DNA of 58,348 nt from Planctomycetota bacterium (GTDB lineage: Bacteria > Planctomycetota > UBA8742 > UBA2392), in assembly GCA_022071975.1 (NCBI GenBank), contig JAJVIO010000048.1:1-58348 (forward strand), in the 5' to 3' direction. The position numbers and the translations under genes are program-made. Shown here piece by piece: positions 34,841 to 41,653 of the stretch. Position 1 is the stretch's first letter. Each line of letters begins with the position of its first letter. The notes beneath the pieces were generated by a model. It made no database searches. It saw nothing but the letters and a program-made list of their open reading frames with translations, and had not been told where the DNA came from.

Positions 34841-36265
34841 GTGACCGGGCTCTCCGCCGAACTGGCCTACCTGTTCCGCCACGCGTTGCTGCGCGACGCG
34901 GCGTACGAGATGCAGCTGCCCAGCGACCGGGCGGTCCTCCACATGCTGACCCTGCGCATCATGGAAGGGCTGCTCGGCGGACGGCCCGAGCCGCCGGACA
35001 TTCTGGCAGAGCGCGATGAAGAAAGTTCCCCTGCCCACCCGACCGACGCCGTGGCGCGCGAACTGGCCGAGCACGCGCGCCATGCCGCGGAAGGCAACGT
35101 GGAGGCCGAGGAAGCCGCCGCGGCGCTCAGGCTCTACACCCACCGCGCGGCGGAGCACGCGGAGGTGTCCTTCGCGCTGCCCGAGGCCGCCTCGCTCTGG
35201 CTCGCGCTCGCCGAGTTGCTGCCCCAGGGTGAAGCAGGCGTGGCACTGCGCCGCGCGGCCGCCACAACCGCCATCCTGGGGCGCACGGAAGAAGCGGAAG
35301 CGCTCTACCAACAGGCGATCGACCAGTTGCAGGCCGCGGGGCTGGAGCTTCAGGTCGCGCACGCGCGCAGCAACGCGGCCATCCTGCTCAGGCGGGTGGG
35401 GCGCGTGGATCGCGCGATGGAGCTGTACCAGTCGGCCATGGCCGTGTTCCGGGCGGCCGGCGAACGGGCAGGAGCGGCCAAGGTGCGGATGAACATGGCG
35501 CACCTGACGTACGTGATGGGCGACGTCGCCGGCGCCGAAGCCGCCTATGCCGAGAGCCTGGCGGAATTCCGCGACCTCGGCTCGGCCGACGGAGAATGCA
35601 CCGTGATCGCGGCGCTGGCCGCCCTCTACACCGGCACCGGTCGATCCGCCGAGGCGGTGCCGATGCTCGAGCGCTGCCTGGCCCTGCGGATGGAGCAGGG
35701 CAACCTGCGGCGCGAGGCCGCGGTGCTGATGACGCTGGCCAACGCGATGTTCAACCTGGAGGCGCGGGACCGGTTCATTGAGTACTCAGAGCGCGCGCTG
35801 GCGATCCATCGCCAGATCGGCAACCTGCCCGGCGAGGGCACGGTGCTGGGCAATCTCGCCGTGCAGTGGCACCAGCAGGGCGAGCTGGACCGGGCCGAGG
35901 CAGGCATGCGGAGGGCGCTGGCGATTCACCGCGAAGTCGGCAGCCGGCGGTCCGAGGCGCTGGCGCTCGGCAACCTGGCAGGCCTGCTGGCGGAACGCGG
36001 CGACCTGGCGGGCGCGGAGGCCGGCTACCGCGAGTCGTTGCGCGGCCTGGCCGCCGTCAAGGATCGCCGTTTCGAAGCCCTGATGCGCTGCGACTACGCG
36101 CTCTGCCTGCTGCAACTGGCCCACCCGGATAACGCACGTGCGCTCTGGCGCCAGGGCGCAGCTGCATTGCACGAGCTCGGCGATACCGCGCAGCTCCCGC
36201 GCAAGCAGGAGGCAATGAGCCACGCCTGCCGCACGGCCGGCGTGCCGCCGTTCGACGTAGAATGA
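34841..36265 (+). CDS. TPR protein 6 of the family, detached copy, GTG start
   Basis: A 474-residue paralogue located about 3.7 kb beyond the main array, across the exporter operon. It starts at GTG and its first 20 residues match TPR protein 3 almost exactly. About seven TPR units follow, with family words such as ALAIHREVGSRRSEALALGNLA. The cap is ACRTAGVPPFDVE. A perfect hairpin terminator follows. The exporter/tspO block may have been inserted into an originally continuous array, or this copy arose by a separate duplication. Soluble, no catalytic motif. Confidence 0.88.
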   Translation: MTGLSAELAYLFRHALLRDAAYEMQLPSDRAVLHMLTLRIMEGLLGGRPEPPDILAERDEESSPAHPTDAVARELAEHARHAAEGNVEAEEAAAALRLYTHRAAEHAEVSFALPEAASLWLALAELLPQGEAGVALRRAAATTAILGRTEEAEALYQQAIDQLQAAGLELQVAHARSNAAILLRRVGRVDRAMELYQSAMAVFRAAGERAGAAKVRMNMAHLTYVMGDVAGAEAAYAESLAEFRDLGSADGECTVIAALAALYTGTGRSAEAVPMLERCLALRMEQGNLRREAAVLMTLANAMFNLEARDRFIEYSERALAIHRQIGNLPGEGTVLGNLAVQWHQQGELDRAEAGMRRALAIHREVGSRRSEALALGNLAGLLAERGDLAGAEAGYRESLRGLAAVKDRRFEALMRCDYALCLLQLAHPDNARALWRQGAAALHELGDTAQLPRKQEAMSHACRTAGVPPFDVE

Positions 36266-36266
36266 C

Positions 36267-36294
36267 AACGGGGACGGATTTCTCCGTCCCCGTT
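36267..36294. terminator. Perfect bidirectional hairpin terminator
   Basis: AACGGGGACGGA and TCCGTCCCCGTT form a 12-bp stem with a TTTC loop between two convergent genes. The flanking bases give short A/T-rich tails on both strands. Confidence 0.85.
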
Positions 36295-36312
36295 TGCGTT
36301 GTCGCTGCGCCC

Positions 36313-37512
36313 CTACGCCGTGTTCTTGGCGCCGGCGTGGGTGGCCTTCTGGTAGGCCCACGGGTCGTTCGGGATCTTCTTGTCCTGGATCCACTCCGGG
36401 TCCTTGAAGATCTCCGCCACGGCCGCGAGGTCCTGCTCCGTGGGCAGCACCTCCTGCAGGTGCTTCGCGTAGTCCTGCTCATTCAGCAGCTCGCCGGTCA
36501 CGCTGTAGGGCATGTTGGCCCAGCGCCCGATCGCGCGGTGGAACTTGATGTCCGGCACGTACAGCTTGGGCTGGCCCGCCGCCACGAAGTTGTTGAGGCG
36601 GTTGACGATGTCCGTCACCTCCGCGTGGTAGAGGTCGCGGTTGTGGTGGTTCAGTTCCTTGCGGTTGAAGTCAACGTTGCCCTTCTTGCGCTGCTCCTCT
36701 TCATCGAAGCGGCTCTTGAAACCCCACACGTACGCCCACTCGGCCGTGCTGCTTTCATCCTTGCCGAACAGGTCCGTGGCCACGCTGATCCACTTGTTGA
36801 ACCACTTCTGCAGCAGCGGTGTCGGCACCTTGCCGGCCTTGATGATGCGGCCCAGGCCGTCGTTGCCGCTGCCCAGGTGGAAGGCTTCCTCTTTAAGCAT
36901 CGGGCCGGCGCTGCGGGCCAGGGGCGCGAAGCCGCACGGGGCCAGCATGGTCAGCTGGTACTTGCCGTCGCGGTCCACGAAGCAGGTGTAGGTGTAGAAG
37001 TCGATCCAGTTGTCCACGGCCTCATTGAAGGCGCCCAGCAGACGCGGGTTCTTCTCTTCGGGGAACGCGCCCGACGCGCGGCGCTCCAGCAACTTGCGGG
37101 CTTCCAGCTTGCCGCTTGAGCCGAAGTGGTTCACCAGCACGTTCGCCATCTGCATGCCGTGGCGCATTTCCTCCAGCATGATGCGCACGGCCGCGTAGCG
37201 GTCATAGTCGTGGGGCACGTTGTTCAGCAGGCGGCGCTGCTGCTCGGTGCTGGCGAACTCCGTGTCGCCCTGCACGAACACCAGCTGCAGCAGGGCGTCG
37301 CGCATGGTCTGGTTGGGGACCTGGCTGATGCGCTCCCACTTGTGCTGGCCCTTGAAGTCGCCGAATTCGACTTCGCTGCTGGGCTTGTCGTCATACAGCG
37401 GCGTCATGAAGAAGCTGGTGGCCTCGGGGATTTCGACGCCGATGTCCTTGCGCCATTCCTCGAAGTAGTCGGTCCAGTCGTCCCAGGTATTGATCGTCTT
37501 GCGTACTTGCAT
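36313..37512 (-). CDS. BoxB/PaaA-like ferritin-fold diiron oxygenase
   Basis: A 399-residue soluble protein of the phenylacetyl-CoA/benzoyl-CoA epoxidase superfamily. The diiron site is indicated by Glu85 (GDTEF), E115-M-R-H118 and E209-A-F-H212, matching the paired ExxH motifs of the four-helix bundle. Length and the EEMRHGMQMANVLV segment are closest to BoxB-type epoxidase subunits. No reductase, CoA-ligase or other ring-cleavage gene is adjacent, so an aromatic-degradation role is not demonstrated. GGAGGAGCTTTGCC precedes the ATG. It lies downstream of a TetR regulator on the same strand, separated by a periodic inverted repeat. Confidence 0.82.
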   Translation of the reverse strand: MQVRKTINTWDDWTDYFEEWRKDIGVEIPEATSFFMTPLYDDKPSSEVEFGDFKGQHKWERISQVPNQTMRDALLQLVFVQGDTEFASTEQQRRLLNNVPHDYDRYAAVRIMLEEMRHGMQMANVLVNHFGSSGKLEARKLLERRASGAFPEEKNPRLLGAFNEAVDNWIDFYTYTCFVDRDGKYQLTMLAPCGFAPLARSAGPMLKEEAFHLGSGNDGLGRIIKAGKVPTPLLQKWFNKWISVATDLFGKDESSTAEWAYVWGFKSRFDEEEQRKKGNVDFNRKELNHHNRDLYHAEVTDIVNRLNNFVAAGQPKLYVPDIKFHRAIGRWANMPYSVTGELLNEQDYAKHLQEVLPTEQDLAAVAEIFKDPEWIQDKKIPNDPWAYQKATHAGAKNTA

Positions 37513-37530
37513 GGCAAAGCTCCTCCGGAG

Positions 37531-37610
37531 CAGGTTTCAGGTTACAGGTGTCAGGTTTCAGGGACCGGTTCGGCGCATTCTCTGGCACCTGAAACCTGAC
37601 ACCTGGAACC
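37531..37610. repeat. Heptamer-period inverted repeat (CAGGTTT words)
   Basis: Left arm CAGGTTT CAGGTTA CAGGTGT CAGGTTT CAGGG and right arm CTGGCAC CTGAAAC CTGACAC CTGGAAC CT run at exact 7-bp period and are reverse complements. It fills the gap between the TetR and diiron genes and could attenuate or end the TetR transcript. Confidence 0.85.
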
Positions 37611-37615
37611 TCGAA

Positions 37616-38233
37616 TTAGCGGTTGGGCAGTTCGCCCTTGCTCAGTCCCTTTACGAACAAGTCTGAATACATGCGCCCGATGTCGGCCGCTTTGAAAGCG
37701 CCGTCCGGGCGATACCACTTGCTGATCCAGTTGATCGCGCCGAGTATCGCGAAGCTGGCCAGCTTGCTGTCCACGTTGCGGAACTCGCCGCCCTTGACGC
37801 CCTCGTTGATCACCGCGCGCATGGAACGCTCGAACTGGTCGCGCTTGGCGATGATCTGCGCCAGGGGCTCGTCGCGCAGGGCCGTGAAGTCCAGCGCCAG
37901 GGCGCTGCCCTGCAGGTCGTCGATCATCACGTGCACCAGCGCGTCGATCAGCGCCGACAGCTTTTCCGCGGCCGGCTCGCCCTTCTGTTCATCGAGCACT
38001 TCGCGTGTGCGCTCGAGCACGCGGTCGAGGCTGAAGTCGTGGCAGGCGAAGAGGATCTCTTCTTTGTCTTTGAAGTAGTAGTAGAGGCTGCCCTTGGTCA
38101 TCAGCAGGGCGTCGCTGATGTCCTCCATGCTGGTGCCGTGGTAGCCCTTGCGGCGGAAAGCAGCGGCCGCGGAGCGCAAGATGGCCTCGCGCTTGAGCTC
38201 AGTTTTCTTCTGTCGGCGTTCAGCAGCCTGCAT
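37616..38233 (-). CDS. TetR/AcrR-family transcriptional regulator
   Basis: A 205-residue regulator. The N-terminal HTH is clear (ILRSAAAAFRRKGYHGTSM...LLMTKGSLYYYFKDKEEI, residues about 18-60). The C-terminal ligand domain (about 80-200) resembles those of fatty-acid or aromatic-CoA regulators such as PaaR or KstR2-like proteins, with the common FAILGAINWISKWY segment. It precedes the diiron oxygenase gene on the same strand by about 100 bp, so it probably regulates that gene and itself. The ligand may be an acyl- or aryl-CoA; that is inferred from context only. Confidence 0.9.
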   Translation of the reverse strand: MQAAERRQKKTELKREAILRSAAAAFRRKGYHGTSMEDISDALLMTKGSLYYYFKDKEEILFACHDFSLDRVLERTREVLDEQKGEPAAEKLSALIDALVHVMIDDLQGSALALDFTALRDEPLAQIIAKRDQFERSMRAVINEGVKGGEFRNVDSKLASFAILGAINWISKWYRPDGAFKAADIGRMYSDLFVKGLSKGELPNR

Positions 38234-38360
38234 AGGTCACCAAGCTTGAAACTTGAACCAAAATTCAAAAGCCTACGCAAGGTACAATAATCCAACCCAG
38301 CAGTCAACAGGCTACGCTTCAGCTCAACCCCATTTATCTCAACGACTTACGCCGAGAGCC

Positions 38361-38459
38361 TCATCGATCCTCAATAACAAACGTGAGGTTGGTGGTGCCG
38401 TCGTAGCGTGCGACGGCGGTGTCGGCACTCGGGCTGGCGACACTTGCAGCGCTTACCAC
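38361..38459 (-). pseudogene. 3' remnant of a GC-rich gene at the edge of the low-GC island
   Basis: On the minus strand an open frame reads VSAASVASPSADTAVARYDG and continues to TTNLTFVIEDR and a TGA at 38361. Its codon use is GC-rich and native, whereas the LRR gene beginning at 38453 is AT-richer. The frame has no start of its own. Together with the fragment at 40252-40464, also minus strand, it may be the split end of one older gene. Function unknown; a real short gene is unlikely. Confidence 0.4.
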
Positions 38460-40207
38460 CGGTAGACGAGCACCTCCAACTCAGGTCTTACTTCCCCGAG
38501 ACTCTTCATCAATTGATCGCCAGTCTCGTCGTACAGATACAATGCAAGTGTCTTAAGCTGTTTCATCTTCCCAATCGTAGCTGCGTAGCCATCGGGTATT
38601 TTCGGTGTTTGCATTCCCAGGTACTCTAACATCGGGAGCGCCTCCAGGCGTTCCAGGTCCTCTCTGCTCGGACTTCCGTAGGCGAATGACATGTGCGTAA
38701 GCGTTTTCAAGCTAACTATCTGTTCATACACCTTTGGGTTTAGTATCGGCGTGAAACGTGAGAGAAACAGGCCTTTCAACTTCTTTAATGTACCCAACGC
38801 GGCGATCAGTCCCTCATCTGTTATCTGGAATTTCTGAGGTTTACCTATCCATCCCTCCTCTTCCTGATAGATAAGTGTAACAACGCGTAATTGCTCAAGT
38901 GATCCGATCGACTTCATTCCTTTGTCAGACGTTCCCGGTCCCAGACGAAGTGCGAGTCGTTCCAATGAGGTACATTTGCTGATGTCATGTAATACCTCGT
39001 CAGTGATACCATCGACAGCCAACACCAAGCTCTGAATCTTGGACAGCTTGGATAACACGCCAGGCCTAATGTCTTCGATAGACACTGCATCCTCACAATA
39101 GAGCACCTTAAGCGACGGCAAGCTCACAATGCAGGCCATTCCTTCTTGAGTCATCCGTCTGCCACTGTCCGGGGAGGAGTACACGTACACTTGCTCGATA
39201 GTATCCCTTCCCTCGATTGCTTTGGGTATCAGATCCCGCTTTTCGTAGTCCGCCACATCCCACTCCAGAGAGGTGAGTGACGCCAGTTTGCCCAGGCTGC
39301 TGACCTCCTCTTCGCTGTGCATGCGGATGCTGTTCAGTATCAAGTGCTTGAGCGTCTTTGAAAGGCAGATGGCATACAACCCGTTTTGCTCAACCCTGCC
39401 CCATATCTCTAGCTCAACCAACTCCGGGAGGTTACTGATGGTAAGACCCAGTTGAGATGTGATTCCCTTCAAACCAACTGTGCTGGAGCCGCCAGAGTGT
39501 CTTCCGAATCGCAAACGCTGCAATTTGGAGGTCTTCAGGAAAGCTTTTGCCACCTCCATATCCTCAATGTTCCATCTAATGTAACACATGGACAACGCTT
39601 TCAATGAAGGAAGAGCTCCGATTGCTGCCGGCAGTGAGGCATCGCAACGTGTGTCTTCGATCGACAACTCCTCGAGATTCCTGAAGCTGCCAATGCAGGG
39701 GATCTCTCCGGCTGTCAGATCGTTTTCCAGCCTTTTTGTGTTGCGTGCGAGGCCGAACCGCAACGCCTTCAAATTAGGAATGTCAGCAATCATTCGGCTG
39801 CTCTCGGCCGTGAATACATCACTCCCTGCAGAATACTCCACATGGAGATAGCGGAGCTTTACGTACCCCTTTAACTGAGCGAGTTGTTTGCAACTCGGAA
39901 TAGCATAGACCACGAATTCGGCATCCTTGGGAAGTTTGTCGATATCGGTCTCTTTCTCCAACCGATATGGCTCCATTGCTTCCGTGGGGTACGCTATTGG
40001 AGTACGAGAGTACTCTACGTACATTGAGCCTGTCCGTACTCGCTGTTTTGAAAGATACGGGTATGCATCTTCGCTATGCAGGGTCGGCGTCACGAGCACT
40101 GCCAACGCCACCGCAATCGCCACTTTAATACACGATGTCCTAGACGACGTTGAAGAAGCCTGCTCCGTCAGTGCTAGCTGCATCAACGTTCCTTTCGACG
40201 TACGCAT
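38453..40207 (-). CDS. Exported leucine-rich-repeat protein, low-GC
   Basis: A 584-residue protein with an N-terminal signal or anchor (about residues 27-44, VAIAVALAVLVTPTLHS). About 18 irregular LRR units run from about 110 to the C-terminus: L..L.L.......I..L..L..L words such as LPSLKALSM, KLASLTSLEW, LKTLTHMSF and MKQLKTLALYLY. No enzymatic domain is present. ATGs at 40207 (GGGAG upstream) and 40183 (AAAGGA upstream) are both plausible. A TATACT box lies at 40230-40235. Composition is visibly AT-richer than all neighbouring genes, which suggests horizontal acquisition. LRRs imply a binding role, with unknown target. Confidence 0.82.
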   Translation of the reverse strand: MRTSKGTLMQLALTEQASSTSSRTSCIKVAIAVALAVLVTPTLHSEDAYPYLSKQRVRTGSMYVEYSRTPIAYPTEAMEPYRLEKETDIDKLPKDAEFVVYAIPSCKQLAQLKGYVKLRYLHVEYSAGSDVFTAESSRMIADIPNLKALRFGLARNTKRLENDLTAGEIPCIGSFRNLEELSIEDTRCDASLPAAIGALPSLKALSMCYIRWNIEDMEVAKAFLKTSKLQRLRFGRHSGGSSTVGLKGITSQLGLTISNLPELVELEIWGRVEQNGLYAICLSKTLKHLILNSIRMHSEEEVSSLGKLASLTSLEWDVADYEKRDLIPKAIEGRDTIEQVYVYSSPDSGRRMTQEGMACIVSLPSLKVLYCEDAVSIEDIRPGVLSKLSKIQSLVLAVDGITDEVLHDISKCTSLERLALRLGPGTSDKGMKSIGSLEQLRVVTLIYQEEEGWIGKPQKFQITDEGLIAALGTLKKLKGLFLSRFTPILNPKVYEQIVSLKTLTHMSFAYGSPSREDLERLEALPMLEYLGMQTPKIPDGYAATIGKMKQLKTLALYLYDETGDQLMKSLGEVRPELEVLVYRW

Positions 40208-40251
40208 TGCCGACTCCCACCTGCGGAGAAGTATAGCACAGGCTTGACGGC

Positions 40252-40464
40252 CGGGGACACCTTACCGTGGTTGCCCAGCGCGGTGAGGTCGCAGCCGTAT
40301 TCGGTGATGGGGTTCAGCACGCGGCCTGCAAGGTCTTCCACGCCCATGTAGGACTGCGGCAGGCCGGCGTCACAGTCCACTTTGAGCAACGTGACGAAGC
40401 TGACGTGGCCGTCGATGCCCGGGTGCACGCAGCGCACCAGGCTGCTGATCACTTCCAGCAGCAT
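40252..40464 (-). pseudogene. 5' or internal GC-rich gene fragment beside the LRR gene
   Basis: The minus-strand frame from an ATG at 40464 reads MLLEVISSLVRCVHPGIDG and onward through GRVLNPITEYGCDLTALGNHGK. It then degenerates into the promoter region of the LRR gene (the frame formally ends at 40183). It is GC-rich, unlike the genes on both sides. I do not recognise the family. It is best read as the remnant of a gene broken by insertion of the LRR gene, with a possible 3' part at 38361-38459. The rest of 40208-40583 holds only the LRR promoter and the left copy of an 18-bp inverted repeat. Confidence 0.4.
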
Positions 40465-40528
40465 TTACGGCTGTCGCACACGAGTTCAGCTAAGGCACTC
40501 ACCTGCAGTTCAGCGCTGGAAGCGGCGG

Positions 40529-40546
40529 ACAAAGGAGCCTGACCCC
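40529..40546. repeat. Left copy of an 18-bp inverted repeat flanking the lipoprotein gene
   Basis: ACAAAGGAGCCTGACCCC is the reverse complement of the right copy at 41456-41473 with one mismatch. A weaker relative (AAGCCTGAACCCC) lies at about 49609. GGGGTCAGGCTC-type sequences are often seen near REP-associated sequences in environmental genomes. Confidence 0.75.
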
Positions 40547-40583
40547 GCTTAGCCCCCGGCACGTCTTGGCTCCCGAAGCAAAT

Positions 40584-41381
40584 CTAGTTCTTCCCTAGTT
40601 CGACAATGCGGTCTATTAGCTCTGCCGTTAGCGTGTGAACTTTCGTCCCATACGGCTCGCCGAGCGCAAACACCTTCGATGTCGTCCGACCACTAAACAT
40701 GAAGACGGTTGGGACGCCCACCCAGATGTCTTCATCGAAGCGATCTCTGTAGAAAACTCCAACCCGAAGTACTCCACCGGTTTGGGAATACTGCTCGCGA
40801 CGTTGCTCCCGGACGCGTAGATCAGGCGTCCTGAGTGAGACCCCCATTTCGAAAAGTGGAGCAACATCGTCTAGGCCTATGCCCTCACCTCCCTTCAGCA
40901 GCGGATCGTCGACCCATTTACCGTTTTTTACACCGTGCAGTATATTTGCGCCGATTTCATCGATTATCGCTTGCGCCTTGGCATCGGGAGTAACGTCCCT
41001 TCGTCCTCCGGGTACGAGAATGGAGTATCCAGAGTAACCGTACCGGGCCCCATGCTCGAAAGAGCGCGCATAGCCTTCGAATTTCACCTTCAAGTTACCA
41101 GTTCGATTAGAGTAGATTGTAACGTCGTTGATTTCTTCGATCAGTTCCAGATTCTCTGTCTCTTGCAACAACTCAACAGTTACGGATACCCAGTGTCGAA
41201 GGTCCGATGCCATGTTGGAATGACCATCGCCGGTCAGGCCCGGGAAGTCGATAGGTAACGGGCTGCGGTGACGAACTAATCCGCAGGACGTAGAGCGTGG
41301 TACGCGGGAGCTGGCGCACCCGGCGGAGGTCAGTGACGCCGACAGTACCAGTAGGAGGACCCAAAAGACCGATCTAAGCAT
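40584..41381 (-). CDS. Lipoprotein of unknown function in the low-GC island
   Basis: A 265-residue lipoprotein with signal and lipobox (LTSAGC, Cys22). The mature part has no recognised family. It contains DVTIYSNRTGNLKVKFEGYARSF-like beta segments and a YGYSGYSILVPGG loop, and ends with HTLTAELIDRIVELGKN. Composition is AT-richer than the neighbouring backbone genes and similar to the LRR gene. It is enclosed by 18-bp inverted repeats at 40529 and 41456, so it could be a small cassette. No transposase is present. Confidence 0.7.
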   Translation of the reverse strand: MLRSVFWVLLLVLSASLTSAGCASSRVPRSTSCGLVRHRSPLPIDFPGLTGDGHSNMASDLRHWVSVTVELLQETENLELIEEINDVTIYSNRTGNLKVKFEGYARSFEHGARYGYSGYSILVPGGRRDVTPDAKAQAIIDEIGANILHGVKNGKWVDDPLLKGGEGIGLDDVAPLFEMGVSLRTPDLRVREQRREQYSQTGGVLRVGVFYRDRFDEDIWVGVPTVFMFSGRTTSKVFALGEPYGTKVHTLTAELIDRIVELGKN

Positions 41382-41455
41382 GCTTGAACCTCGGCCAATA
41401 CTTGTTCAGATTTGGAGTTCTGTCGCCAAGCTCTCGCGCAACATGGAACGTTGAA

Positions 41456-41473
41456 GGGGTCAGGCTCATTTGT
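41456..41473. repeat. Right copy of the 18-bp inverted repeat
   Basis: GGGGTCAGGCTCATTTGT matches the reverse complement of 40529-40546 at 17 of 18 positions. The rest of the 41382-41653 gap holds no supported gene. Confidence 0.75.
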
Positions 41474-41653
41474 TTCCCGTCTCTGGCGGCTGTTTGAAAG
41501 CTTCCGTGCTGCACTGGAGCTTTGTGAGCGGCTTTGGTGGCTGCACCGGTCTTGCTCTTCGTGTCCTCAACGACCGCACATCCCAGGCGGGGGACCTCTC
41601 ATCCCTTCCCGGAAGTATAGCACGTGCCGCGACACGGATTGCTGACTTGGGTG

